Positions 1-7,350 of a DNA stretch of 16,611 nucleotides are shown here, one piece after another (within the stretch, counting starts at the first letter, position 1; every line of letters starts with the position of its first letter). The notes under the pieces were generated by a model that saw only the letters and a program-made list of their open reading frames with translations, was not told where the DNA came from and made no database searches. Source of the stretch: JAEUMG01 sp046349315 (GTDB lineage Bacteria; Pseudomonadota; Alphaproteobacteria; Rhizobiales; Aestuariivirgaceae); the NCBI GenBank assembly GCA_046349315.1, contig JAXMCQ010000040.1, forward strand, positions 1-16,611, given 5' to 3'. Position numbers and translations under genes: made by a program.

Positions 1-1
1 A

Positions 2-100
2 GGACCGATCAGCCTCTCCGACGTCCCCGGCGCCTATCGGAGCCTGATCGCCGGCAAAGCAACGAAGCTGAAGACGATCATTGATCCGTCTCTGACCTAG
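2..100 (+). CDS. C-terminal end of a probable zinc-dependent (MDR) alcohol dehydrogenase, partial
   Basis: Only the last 32 codons and the TAG stop lie in the window. The frame starting at base 2 is open and ends in ISLSDVPGAYRSLIAGKATK followed by a short LKTIIDPSLT tail. The pattern of a hydrophobic residue, a short helix with AY, an AGK turn and a final strand LKTIIDP resembles the C-terminus of medium-chain dehydrogenases/reductases, where the last helix and strand close the catalytic domain. The assignment rests on this short tail only; no catalytic or nucleotide-binding residue is visible. Its stop codon overlaps the stop of the convergent gene on the other strand, so there is no room for a terminator between them. 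Confidence 0.5.
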   Translation, partial: GPISLSDVPGAYRSLIAGKATKLKTIIDPSLT

Positions 101-675
101 TCTCCCTGCTGGTACCAGGCGAAACCGGACCCGTTCCAGTAGATGAGCCCACTCGCGGACTCTGTCTTAATCGCCATCAAGCCATCGCCCTTCAGCGTTG
201 GAGGTGCTTCGTCGAAAGCGCCCTGTTCAACCTTGTTCTTCCCAAACACATACCAGGCATCCATCCAGGACAGGTCGTCTCCGCCATTGCCAATGCTCGT
301 GCCGGCGCCGACAACCTCGATCCCCCGATCAAGGATGAAGGCGATGCCCTGTTTGCCGCTCGCTCTTTCGGTAACGAGAACCGCCGTATCGGTCTTACCG
401 TCACCGTCGAAATCACCCTGGACATAATAAGGATTGAGTCGGGTCGAGAGCGTATAATTCGCAGTCTTGGGGAAATTCGCCAGGGATTCGAAGACTGGAG
501 GCGGCAGGCTCGTGCCTGTCACGAAATCCAAATCACCCGAACCAGCAGCCAAACTCGCTCCCGCGCACAGGTAAGCCGAGGCGAATAAAGCGGCGAAATG
601 GCGCGTCCTGTGGACAAGGCCCCAGCTGCTGACACGTTCTGACGCCAACCTGCTGACAATACGTGCCAAACCCAT
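97..675 (-). CDS. Secreted FG-GAP/VCBS-like protein, function unknown
   Basis: This is a 192-residue protein with an N-terminal export signal: basic residues up to about 26 (RTRH), then a hydrophobic stretch FAALFASAYLCAGASLAAG, with likely cleavage after the Ala-rich segment near residue 45. Residues about 88-100 read GDFDGDGKTDTAVLV, the DxDxDG calcium-loop pattern of FG-GAP/VCBS repeats, normally seen in extracellular beta-propeller proteins; only one clear copy is visible. The rest is rich in Gly, Asp and aromatic residues (SWMDAWYVFGK, LIYWNGSGFAWYQQGD), as in small periplasmic proteins. The start is uncertain: the ATG at 675 has only a weak AAAGGG upstream, and a GTG 15 codons in would still leave the signal peptide whole. 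It converges on the dehydrogenase at the left edge. Confidence 0.7.
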   Translation of the reverse strand: MGLARIVSRLASERVSSWGLVHRTRHFAALFASAYLCAGASLAAGSGDLDFVTGTSLPPPVFESLANFPKTANYTLSTRLNPYYVQGDFDGDGKTDTAVLVTERASGKQGIAFILDRGIEVVGAGTSIGNGGDDLSWMDAWYVFGKNKVEQGAFDEAPPTLKGDGLMAIKTESASGLIYWNGSGFAWYQQGD

Positions 676-770
676 TGCAGTCGTTCACCCTTTGGACTAG
701 GCCTAACATATTCGCGGCCAGATGTTGCCGGGCATCCGCTGGCAGCCCATTTAAAGCGTAGCCAACCAGC

Positions 771-3701
771 ATGCCAGAACAGCGCAAAGTCATTTCCATT
801 CAAGGTGCCCGCGAGCACAATCTCAAGAACATCTCGCTTGAATTGCCGCGCGATTCCTTGATCGTATTCACCGGGCTTTCAGGCTCCGGCAAGTCCTCGC
901 TCGCCTTCGACACGATCTATGCCGAGGGCCAGCGCCGCTATGTCGAAAGCCTTTCGGCATATGCGCGCCAGTTCCTTGAGATGATGCAGAAACCCGATGT
1001 CGACCAGATCGACGGGCTCTCCCCTGCCATTTCGATCGAACAGAAGACGACGAGCCGCAATCCGCGCTCAACCGTCGGCACGGTGACCGAGATCTACGAT
1101 TACATGCGCTTGCTCTTCGCGCGCATCGGCATCGCCTATTCGCCCGCCACTGGCCTGCCGATCGAGGCGCAGACCGTCACTCAGATGGTCGACCGGGTCA
1201 TGGCATTGCCGGAGGGCACGCGGCTCTATCTGCTGGCGCCCATCGTGCGCGGGCGCAAGGGTGAGTACCGCAAGGAATTCGCCGACCTTCAGAAGAAGGG
1301 CTTTCAGCGCGTCAAGGTCGACGGCCATTTCCACGAGATCGACGCCGTTCCCGCGCTCGACAAGAAATACAAGCACGACATCGATGTGGTGGTCGATCGC
1401 CTGGTGGTGCGCGCCGATCTTGGCAACCGCCTCGCCGATTCATTTGAAACGGCGCTGAAATTGGCTGACGGTCTGGCCATCGCCGAATATGCTGACAAGC
1501 CTTTGCCTGCGTCCGAGACGTCGGCCGAGAGCGCCAATAAGTCCAAGAACGAGACTCACGAGCGCATCCTCTTCTCCGAGCGCTTCGCCTGCCCGGTCTC
1601 TGGCTTCACCATCGATGAGATTGAGCCACGCCTTTTCTCGTTCAATAATCCCTTCGGTGCCTGCCCCAAATGCGACGGCCTCGGCACCGAGCTCAAGTTC
1701 GAGCCCGACCTTGTCGTGCCGGATGAGAGTCTGTCGCTCCGCGATGGCGCAATCCTGCCCTGGGCCAAGACCGGCAACACCTCGCCCTACTACGCCCAGA
1801 CGCTCGAAGCGCTCGCTAAGCATTACAAATTCTCGATGACTGCGCCGTGGTCGCAGCTCCCCAAGAAGGCCAAGGATGCGATCCTCTTCGGCACCGGCGA
1901 TGATGAGGTGACCTTCGTCTATGACGACGGACTGCGCACCTACAAGACCAAGAAAACCTTCGAAGGCGTCATCGGCAATATCGAGCGGCGTTGGCGTGAA
2001 ACCGACTCGCAATGGATGCGCGAGGAATTGTCGCGCTTCCAGTCGGATCATCCTTGCGAGGAATGCAAAGGCTACCGGCTCAAGCCGCAAGCGCTGGCGG
2101 TCAAGATCGACGCCATGCATATTGGCCAGGTCTCGGACTTGTCGATCCGTGGCGCGGATCAATGGTTCACCGATCTCCTTGGCAAGCTCAAGCCGAAGCA
2201 GAAGGAGATCGCCGCCCGCATTCTCAAAGAAATCCGCGAACGGCTGCGCTTCCTTGTCGATGTCGGACTTGATTATCTAACCCTCTCGCGTCGCTCCGGC
2301 ACCCTCTCCGGCGGCGAAAGCCAGCGCATCCGCCTGGCCTCGCAGATCGGTTCCGGCCTCACAGGCGTCCTCTACGTCCTCGACGAGCCTTCGATCGGCC
2401 TCCACCAGCGCGACAATGAGCGCCTGCTGGAAACGCTCGTCCATTTGCGCGATCTCGGCAACACGGTGATCGTCGTCGAACATGACGAAGATGCGATCCG
2501 CAGCGCCGATTATGTCGTCGATATCGGCCCCGGCGCCGGCGTTCATGGCGGCAAGGTCGTGGCGCAAGGCACGCCTGCCGAGATCATGGCCAATCCGAAT
2601 TCGCTGACCGGCCAATATCTTACGGGTTTCCAGCAGATCCCTCAACCCACCTTCCGCCGCAAATGGGAGAAGGGCCGCTCGATCCGCGTGAAAGGCGCCC
2701 GCGCCAACAATCTCAAGAATGTCTCCGCCGAAATCCCATTAGGCGTCTTCACCTGCGTGACCGGTGTGTCAGGCGGCGGCAAGTCGACCCTGCTGATTGA
2801 TACGGTCTATCGCGCTGCAGCCCGCAAGCTCATGGGATCGCGCGAAGCCCCGTCCGAGCATGACCGCATCGAAGGCCTCGAAGCCCTCGATAAGATCATC
2901 GACATCGATCAGTCGCCGATCGGCCGCACGCCGCGCTCGAATCCCGCCACCTATACCGGCGCATTCACGCCGATCCGCGACTGGTTCGCCGGTCTCCCCG
3001 AGGCCAAGGCGCGCGGCTATGAGCCGGGACGGTTCTCGTTCAACGTCAAGGGCGGTCGCTGCGAAACCTGCCAGGGCGACGGCGTCATCAAGATCGAGAT
3101 GCACTTCCTCCCCGATGTCTACGTCACTTGCGATGAGTGCCACGGCAAGCGCTACAATCGCGAGACGCTCGAGATCAAATTCAAAGACAAGTCGATCGCC
3201 GATGTGCTCGACATGACAGTATCGGAAGCGGCCGATTTCTTCCGCGCCGTTCCGAGCGTGCGCGACAAGATGACGACGCTCGAACGCGTCGGCCTTGGCT
3301 ATATTCATGTCGGTCAGCAGGCGACAACGCTCTCAGGCGGCGAGGCGCAGCGTGTGAAGCTCGCCAAGGAACTCTCTCGCCGCGCCACCGGCCGCACGCT
3401 CTACCTCCTGGACGAGCCGACCACCGGCCTTCACTTCCATGACGTGAAGAAATTGCTCGAAGTGCTCCATGAACTCGTCGACCAGGGCAACACGGTGGTG
3501 GTGATCGAACACAATCTCGAAGTCATCAAGACCGCCGACTGGGTCATCGATCTTGGTCCCGAAGGCGGCGATGGCGGCGGCGAGATCGTCGTGGCCGGCA
3601 CGCCCGAGGACGTCGTGCGCGAGAAACGCAGCTATACCGGCCGCTTCCTGCGCGACGTGCTGAAGCGTGGCAAAGCCGCCAAGACCCAGGCCGCGGAGTA
3701 G
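771..3701 (+). CDS. uvrA: UvrABC excinuclease subunit A
   Basis: UvrA is the damage-recognition ATPase of nucleotide excision repair; as a dimer it scans DNA and loads UvrB. At 976 residues it has full family length. Both ABC modules are visible: Walker A GLSGSGKS at 35-42 with signature LSGGESQR at 512-519 and DEPSIGLH, and Walker A GVSGGGKS at 665-672 with signature LSGGEAQR at 854-861 and DEPTTGLH. The C-terminal zinc module has C764, C767, C787 and C790. The first zinc module is incomplete: C274 is followed at the usual second position by Ser277 (CPVSG), while C298 and C301 are present. Start MPEQRKVISIQGAREHNLKN matches the family N-terminus, although no good Shine-Dalgarno precedes it. 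No convincing alphaproteobacterial LexA box was found upstream. The 3' end supplies the ribosome binding site of the next gene. Confidence 0.98.
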   Translation: MPEQRKVISIQGAREHNLKNISLELPRDSLIVFTGLSGSGKSSLAFDTIYAEGQRRYVESLSAYARQFLEMMQKPDVDQIDGLSPAISIEQKTTSRNPRSTVGTVTEIYDYMRLLFARIGIAYSPATGLPIEAQTVTQMVDRVMALPEGTRLYLLAPIVRGRKGEYRKEFADLQKKGFQRVKVDGHFHEIDAVPALDKKYKHDIDVVVDRLVVRADLGNRLADSFETALKLADGLAIAEYADKPLPASETSAESANKSKNETHERILFSERFACPVSGFTIDEIEPRLFSFNNPFGACPKCDGLGTELKFEPDLVVPDESLSLRDGAILPWAKTGNTSPYYAQTLEALAKHYKFSMTAPWSQLPKKAKDAILFGTGDDEVTFVYDDGLRTYKTKKTFEGVIGNIERRWRETDSQWMREELSRFQSDHPCEECKGYRLKPQALAVKIDAMHIGQVSDLSIRGADQWFTDLLGKLKPKQKEIAARILKEIRERLRFLVDVGLDYLTLSRRSGTLSGGESQRIRLASQIGSGLTGVLYVLDEPSIGLHQRDNERLLETLVHLRDLGNTVIVVEHDEDAIRSADYVVDIGPGAGVHGGKVVAQGTPAEIMANPNSLTGQYLTGFQQIPQPTFRRKWEKGRSIRVKGARANNLKNVSAEIPLGVFTCVTGVSGGGKSTLLIDTVYRAAARKLMGSREAPSEHDRIEGLEALDKIIDIDQSPIGRTPRSNPATYTGAFTPIRDWFAGLPEAKARGYEPGRFSFNVKGGRCETCQGDGVIKIEMHFLPDVYVTCDECHGKRYNRETLEIKFKDKSIADVLDMTVSEAADFFRAVPSVRDKMTTLERVGLGYIHVGQQATTLSGGEAQRVKLAKELSRRATGRTLYLLDEPTTGLHFHDVKKLLEVLHELVDQGNTVVVIEHNLEVIKTADWVIDLGPEGGDGGGEIVVAGTPEDVVREKRSYTGRFLRDVLKRGKAAKTQAAE

Positions 3702-3705
3702 GTCG

Positions 3706-4113
3706 TTGAGGTTTACTCTGAGCTTGCTGCTGCTTTGGGCATCGCTCGGCTCTGCAAATGCTAAGTGCATCTCACTCACGACCGGTAGTGAGTTGTCGCT
3801 CGCCGGGAAACTGACGCACGTCGTTTACCCCGGGCCGCCGAATTACGAAAGCGTTGAGGCTGGCGATACCCCCGAGCCTACTTATCTGCTCTCACTGAAA
3901 GAACAAATCTGTATCGAAGATGGCGGTCAATTTGCCGATCTGACAATTATGTTCGATACTGTGCAGCTATTCTCGACAGACCAGACCCTCTTGGGCAACC
4001 TCAAGAAACTTGTGGGCAGGCAGGTTACGGCTGTCGGCACGGGATTTGCCGCTCACACCGGGCATCATCACGAGCCGCTTGTTCTTGAGGTTGAGAGCCT
4101 ATCGCCTCAGTAG
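3706..4113 (+). CDS. Secreted DUF4431 domain protein
   Basis: The gene follows uvrA by 4 bases. I prefer the TTG start at 3706: GGAG at 3695-3698 inside the uvrA end gives 7-base spacing, and the product then begins RFTLSLLLLWASLGSANA, a clean signal peptide with an ANA cleavage site. A GTG at 3667 inside uvrA is in frame and would add 13 mostly Arg/Pro residues, but lacks a Shine-Dalgarno. The mature protein of about 117 residues has LSLAGKL near its start, a QICIEDGG segment, and a C-terminal VGRQVTAVGTGFAAHTGHHH motif followed by EPLVLEV. The AHTGHHH ending with flanking beta strands is what I know from DUF4431 proteins, secreted OB-like domains of unknown function. Placement behind uvrA suggests co-transcription but not a role in repair. 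Confidence 0.75.
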   Translation: MRFTLSLLLLWASLGSANAKCISLTTGSELSLAGKLTHVVYPGPPNYESVEAGDTPEPTYLLSLKEQICIEDGGQFADLTIMFDTVQLFSTDQTLLGNLKKLVGRQVTAVGTGFAAHTGHHHEPLVLEVESLSPQ

Positions 4114-4162
4114 AGGCCCATACCGAACACCCTTGCGTTCATCCGTCCTCTCATGATGGGCT

Positions 4163-4190
4163 AGGATGAATGATGCATCATCCTGGAGAG
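4163..4190 (+). promoter_or_regulatory. Hairpin abutting the ribosome binding site of the phosphofructokinase gene
   Basis: AGGATGA (4163-4169) and TCATCCT (4178-4184) form a perfect 7-bp stem with an 8-base loop. The next bases, GGAGAG (4185-4190), are the Shine-Dalgarno for the ATG at 4196. The structure could influence access to that site or be part of an operator; the sequence alone cannot tell. It also covers an alternative in-frame ATG at 4166. Confidence 0.35.
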
Positions 4191-4195
4191 CAAGC

Positions 4196-5410
4196 ATGCC
4201 GCAGCCCAAGATCGCCATGCTCACTGCCGGAGGCCTGGCGCCCTGCCTCTCCTCCGCCGTTGGCGGCCTGATCCAGCGCTACACCGATCTCGCGCCCGAA
4301 GCGCCGATGATCGGCTATCTCGGCGGCTATGCCGGGCTTCTCACCGGCAAATCCGTCGAGGTCACGCCCGAAGTCCGCCGCCGTGCCTATGTGCTGCACA
4401 AGCATGGCGGCACACCCTTGGCCTCAAGCCGCGTCAAGCTCACCAACGCCGCCGACAATGTGAAGCGTGGGCTCATCAAGGACGGCGAAGACCCGCTCAA
4501 AGTCGCAGCCGACCAGTTGCGCAAGGACGCCATCACCATTCTTCATACGATCGGCGGCGACGACACCAACACGACTGCCGCCGATCTCGCTGCCTACCTG
4601 GCGCGGCACGATTACGGCTTGACCGTCGTCGGCCTTCCCAAGACCGTCGACAATGATGTGGTGCCGATCCGCCAGACCCTCGGCGCCGCGACCGCTGCCG
4701 AGCAAGGCGCCAACTTCTTCGAGAACATCGTCAATGAGGGCAAGGCGCGCCTTAACACGCTCGTCGTGCATGAGATCATGGGCCGGCATTGCGGCTGGCT
4801 CACCGCGGCAACGGCGCGTGCCTGGCGCCATCGCCTGTCGCATATCGAATTCCTGCCCGAACTCAACCTGTCGCGCGGCCAGAAGGATCTCGATGCGATC
4901 TATTTGCCCGAGATGAAGATCGACATCGCCGCCGAAGCCCGCCGCCTCAAGGCGGTGATGGCGACCAAGACATCGGTGAACATGTTCGTCAGCGAAGGCG
5001 CCTATGCCAACGAAATTGTCCAGGAACTCGAGCGATCGGGCCGCAAATTCGGCCGCGACGCCTTCGGCCATGTGAAACTCGACGAGGTCAATGTCGGCGA
5101 ATGGTTCGGGCGGCAATTTGCCAAGCAAATCGGCGCCGAACGTACCATCGTTCAAAAGTCGGGCTATTTCTGCCGCTCGGCCGCGGCGAACGCCGAGGAC
5201 CTTCGCCTGATCCAGGGCATGGTGGATCTCGCTGTCGATTGCGGACTGGCCGGGAGATCTGGCGTTATCGGCCATGACGAGGAACGCGGAGGAGTTCTGC
5301 GCGCCATTGAATTCGCGCGCATCAAAGGCGGCAAGAAATTCGATCCCGCGACGCCCTGGTTTGCTGAAATTCTCGATGAGATCGGACAACAAAACTTCAC
5401 GGTTTCGTGA
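4196..5410 (+). CDS. 6-phosphofructokinase, pyrophosphate-dependent type
   Basis: The enzyme phosphorylates fructose 6-phosphate to the 1,6-bisphosphate, most likely with pyrophosphate as donor, a reversible cytoplasmic glycolytic step. The nucleotide-site signature is GGDDT at 120-124, and PKTVDND lies at 148-154 with a Lys at 149. In this family the second Asp of GGDD and the Lys of PKTxDND mark PPi use; ATP enzymes have Gly at both places. Other family motifs are GRHCGWLTAATA and SEGAYANE. Translation from ATG 4196 gives 404 residues beginning MPQPKIAMLTAGGLAPCLSS; GGAGAG five bases upstream makes this start much better than the in-frame ATG at 4166. Many alphaproteobacteria lack the ATP-type enzyme, so this may be their only phosphofructokinase. 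The neighbours do not suggest an operon. Confidence 0.93.
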   Translation: MPQPKIAMLTAGGLAPCLSSAVGGLIQRYTDLAPEAPMIGYLGGYAGLLTGKSVEVTPEVRRRAYVLHKHGGTPLASSRVKLTNAADNVKRGLIKDGEDPLKVAADQLRKDAITILHTIGGDDTNTTAADLAAYLARHDYGLTVVGLPKTVDNDVVPIRQTLGAATAAEQGANFFENIVNEGKARLNTLVVHEIMGRHCGWLTAATARAWRHRLSHIEFLPELNLSRGQKDLDAIYLPEMKIDIAAEARRLKAVMATKTSVNMFVSEGAYANEIVQELERSGRKFGRDAFGHVKLDEVNVGEWFGRQFAKQIGAERTIVQKSGYFCRSAAANAEDLRLIQGMVDLAVDCGLAGRSGVIGHDEERGGVLRAIEFARIKGGKKFDPATPWFAEILDEIGQQNFTVS

Positions 5411-5491
5411 AGAATTAGCATTTTGATTGTTACAGTTACTTCTCGTCCCTACATCTTCCCCGTTCAAAACCAATAAAGGGGAATTTGCATA

Positions 5492-5879
5492 ATGAATTCA
5501 GGGATTATTCCGGCGACTTGGGCGGGGCCGCTGCTCAGCATCCTGCGCATCGTAACAGGCCTGCTCTTTCTCGCCCACGGCACGGCAAAACTCATCGGCT
5601 TTCCGCTTCGACGGCCTTCAGCTCTTCTCCCTCGTGGGCCTCGCCGGCGTACTTGAATTGGTTGGCGGCATCCTGATCGTCATCGGACTATTCACCCGCT
5701 ACGCCGCCTTCATTCTTTCGGGCTTCATGGCGGTTGCCTATTTCATGGCTCATGCGCCACAGAATTTTCACCCGATCCTCAATGGCGGAGAGCTGGCGGC
5801 GCTCTACTGCTTTGTATTTCTGTATCTCGCCGCCGCGGGACCTGGCCCGTGGAGCGTCGACGCCCGCAAATCCGCCTAA
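5492..5879 (+). pseudogene. DoxX family membrane protein gene, frameshifted
   Basis: The frame from ATG 5492 (AGGGGA about ten bases upstream) reads a DoxX N-terminus: PLLSILRIVTGLLFLAHGTA, then KLIGFP at about residue 39. After that it turns into Arg/Pro-rich nonsense and stops at about 5656. The frame one base later carries the expected continuation: FDGLQLFSLVGLAGVLELVG and on through ILIVIGLFTRY, the helix ILSGFMAVAYFMAHAP, FHPILNGGELAALYC and a final helix, ending at 5879. The two parts join near 5600-5606, where one base is extra or two are missing. Joined, they give about 128 residues with four membrane helices, the usual DoxX length. DoxX proteins are small inner-membrane proteins, some tied to quinone or redox functions. 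A sequencing error is as likely as true decay, because both halves are well conserved. Confidence 0.8.
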
Positions 5880-6006
5880 GACATGGCGCATGCTACCGTC
5901 TGGTCTAACGCTATTGAACCAAAGCGTTGTTTCCGCATTGGACGCCGCAATGGTATTGTTCGGGTCAGACGGTGAGCCGCCGCTGATGGCGGTGCGGAGG
6001 CCAAAG

Positions 6007-6168
6007 ATGAAGGTCAAACGCAAGCTGCCAGTCGCGCCGCTGGAGGATGTACGTCCGGCGGGTCCCGAATCGATGCGCGACCCGCCGCGCTGCTGGGATG
6101 AAGTGGATGAGGCGGCCGACGAATCCTTCCCGGCGAGCGATCCGCCCGCCTTCTCCGGCCAGCGCTAG
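6007..6168 (+). CDS. Small protein with SFPASDPPAF motif, function unknown
   Basis: This is a 53-residue protein. GGAGG at 5996-6000, six bases before the ATG, decides this start within a longer open frame. A basic N-terminus (MKVKRKLP) leads to a proline-rich middle and the acidic C-terminal motif WDEVDEAADESFPASDPPAF. I know the DEA-x-ESFPASDPP motif from many very small proteobacterial proteins of unknown role; it predicts no fold or enzyme activity. The gene lies between the broken DoxX gene and the convergent cytochrome b gene, with only 9 bases to the latter's stop. The 127 bases upstream show no clear promoter. Confidence 0.75.
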   Translation: MKVKRKLPVAPLEDVRPAGPESMRDPPRCWDEVDEAADESFPASDPPAFSGQR

Positions 6169-6177
6169 TTAAGCCGC

Positions 6178-6738
6178 CTAGTCGGCCGGTTTGCGGCCAG
6201 TGATCATTGCCTTCACCAGGTTTTCCCTGTGCTGCCAGCAGGCAATGAGAACGCCAAGAATATGGAGCCCCACGAGGACGACAGTAATATTGGCCGCCGT
6301 CTTATGCAGTCCCTCAACCCATTCATTGCCCCAGAACTGATCCATCGTCATGGCCCAGCCACTTCCGGCGGTCACCAGGCACATGCCGAGCAAGGCCAGG
6401 ACCATGGCGCCGCCTGCCGGATTATGGCCAATGGTGCGCCGCGCATGGCCGCGCAGAATATCCACGCCATAGCGAACGGCCGTCGCCGGACTCGTGACGA
6501 AATCGCTGAAGCGGGCATGCCGGCCGCCGACGAATCCCCACAGCAGCCTGAACAGGATCAGACCCAGGACGACATAGCCGGCATTGTTGTGAAGCCCCTC
6601 GCCCTCCTCCGAGAAGAAGGCGACGAAGAAGGCGCTTGCCAAAGACCAGTGGAAGACGCGGACCAGCGGGTCCCACACTTTGATGGAAGCGGGCCGCACA
6701 TGACGGCCTGTCTCGATATCTGCGCAATCGCTCGCCAT
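6178..6738 (-). CDS. Cytochrome b561-type membrane protein (cytochrome b/b6 domain)
   Basis: This 186-residue inner-membrane b-type cytochrome has the four-helix layout of the prokaryotic b561 / Ni,Fe-hydrogenase cytochrome b family. The four likely haem-ligand histidines are H30 (VFHW), H50 (GLHNNAGY), H145 (GLHKTAAN) and H159 (GLHILGV), one in or next to each hydrophobic segment. These proteins pass electrons between the quinone pool and a periplasmic partner. A monohaem cytochrome c is encoded divergently 216 bases away and is the obvious candidate partner. I chose ATG 6738 over a TTG one codon upstream because this ATG overlaps the TGA of a 25-codon upstream ORF (TGATG), pointing to translational coupling. 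An FNR/FixK-type site lies in the divergent promoter region, so expression may rise at low oxygen. Confidence 0.88.
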   Translation of the reverse strand: MASDCADIETGRHVRPASIKVWDPLVRVFHWSLASAFFVAFFSEEGEGLHNNAGYVVLGLILFRLLWGFVGGRHARFSDFVTSPATAVRYGVDILRGHARRTIGHNPAGGAMVLALLGMCLVTAGSGWAMTMDQFWGNEWVEGLHKTAANITVVLVGLHILGVLIACWQHRENLVKAMITGRKPAD

Positions 6739-6815
6739 CAATTCATGACCTTCGACTTGATGACTTCGGCCGTCACCGTGTCGTAATAGGCCTCGACTGG
6801 AGCGAAACGACGCAT
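6738..6815 (-). CDS. 25-codon ORF translationally coupled to the cytochrome b gene
   Basis: This short ORF starts with ATG 6815, preceded by GAGGAA with about nine bases spacing, and ends in a TGA that overlaps the ATG of the cytochrome b gene (TGATG). The product begins MRRFAPVEAYYDTVTAEVIK and ends SKVMN; it has no signal peptide or membrane helix. The clear ribosome binding site and one-base stop/start overlap suggest that it is translated and feeds ribosomes to the cytochrome gene. It may be a real small protein, a coupling leader or the remnant of a longer gene. I do not recognise it. Confidence 0.5.
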   Translation of the reverse strand: MRRFAPVEAYYDTVTAEVIKSKVMN

Positions 6816-6906
6816 GGTATGATTTTCCTCGATGGTTGGTACATGCGCGAACCTGCCCGCCACGCGCTTACGTCCGCCTGACACTGCTTGTCAGCGACCT
6901 GTAAGG

Positions 6907-6920
6907 TTGATCCAGGTCAA
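6907..6920. promoter_or_regulatory. FNR/FixK-type binding site in the divergent cytochrome promoter region
   Basis: TTGATCCAGGTCAA matches TTGAT-N4-ATCAA, the FNR/FixK/ANR consensus, at nine of ten positions. It is centred about 41 bases upstream of the cytochrome c ATG and 98 bases upstream of the 25-codon ORF on the other strand. Proteins of this family activate genes at low oxygen, which fits cytochrome targets. Which of the two divergent genes it serves cannot be settled from sequence. Confidence 0.65.
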
Positions 6921-6941
6921 GGCATCGGCCGGCGGCTTCCA

Positions 6942-6947
6942 TAGGCT
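6942..6947 (+). promoter_or_regulatory. Possible -10 box of the cytochrome c gene
   Basis: TAGGCT at 6942-6947 matches TAnnnT and would place the transcription start at about 6954-6955, the first bases of the cytochrome c ATG. That start is also 41 bases from the centre of the FNR/FixK-type site, the usual class II activator distance. No Shine-Dalgarno lies before the ATG, so a leaderless transcript is possible. Confidence 0.35.
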
Positions 6948-6953
6948 ACCAAG

Positions 6954-7277
6954 ATGAATCGCATTCTCGTCGTTTTCCTGGGCATCGCTGTTCAGACATC
7001 CGCGGCTGCTTTGGCCGCCGGGTCTGACCCTGTCACGCTTGGCCGGGAACTTGCCGAACTCAATTGCGCGACCTGCCACAATATCGAGAAGGCTGGCGAC
7101 AGCCCCTTCGCAGCCGCCCCGCCCTTCCGCACCATTCCGCAGAAATACGATCCAAGCGAACTTGAAGAAGCCTTTGTCGAAGGGATCGTTGTCGGCCATC
7201 CGGCAATGCCGGAATGGGAAATGACGCCGGAACAGGCCTCCGCCCTCTCGGCCTTCATCGCCAGTCTTGCGAAGTAG
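6954..7277 (+). CDS. Class I cytochrome c, small periplasmic, monohaem
   Basis: This 107-residue exported cytochrome c begins MNRILVVFLGIAVQTSAAAL, followed by AAG, a signal peptide likely cut before residue 24. The haem-attachment motif is CATCH, with C38, C41 and H42 as proximal ligand; the probable distal ligand is Met85 in GHPAMPEW, at the right distance for class I cytochromes c. The C-terminal helix MTPEQASALSAFIASLAK is typical of the fold. It is transcribed divergently from the cytochrome b561 gene and probably exchanges electrons with that protein in the periplasm. No Shine-Dalgarno is visible before the ATG. An FNR/FixK-type site at 6907-6920 suggests oxygen-responsive control. Confidence 0.92.
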   Translation: MNRILVVFLGIAVQTSAAALAAGSDPVTLGRELAELNCATCHNIEKAGDSPFAAAPPFRTIPQKYDPSELEEAFVEGIVVGHPAMPEWEMTPEQASALSAFIASLAK

Positions 7278-7291
7278 TGCGGCCCCGTCTT

Positions 7292-7332
7292 CATGATTAA
7301 GCGTTAGGCCGGAGGCGACGCCTCCAATCATG
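7292..7332. terminator. Bidirectional hairpin between convergent cytochrome c and transglutaminase-like genes
   Basis: An inner perfect stem GGAGGC-GAC-GCCTCC (7311-7325) sits inside outer arms CATGATT (7292-7298) and AATCATG (7326-7332), with 12 unpaired bases on the left side. It lies between two convergent stop codons, as expected of a shared terminator, although no strong T-run follows on either strand. Confidence 0.5.
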
Positions 7333-7350
7333 TCAAGGCTAGTGGACTAG

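Noticed and set aside
683..697. Possible alphaproteobacterial LexA box (GTTC-N7-GTTC) upstream of uvrA
   Set aside because: The sequence is GTTC-N7-GGAC; two of four bases in the second half differ, too weak to call.
1440..2162. 240-codon open frame antisense to uvrA
   Set aside because: Shadow of a highly conserved gene with strong codon bias.
4424..5473. 349-codon open frame antisense to phosphofructokinase
   Set aside because: It is the complement of a clearly conserved enzyme gene; no ribosome binding site or recognisable domain.
6229..6786. 185-codon plus-strand frame over the cytochrome b gene
   Set aside because: The minus-strand frame has four haem-ligand histidines in membrane helices; the plus frame reads as low-complexity polar sequence.
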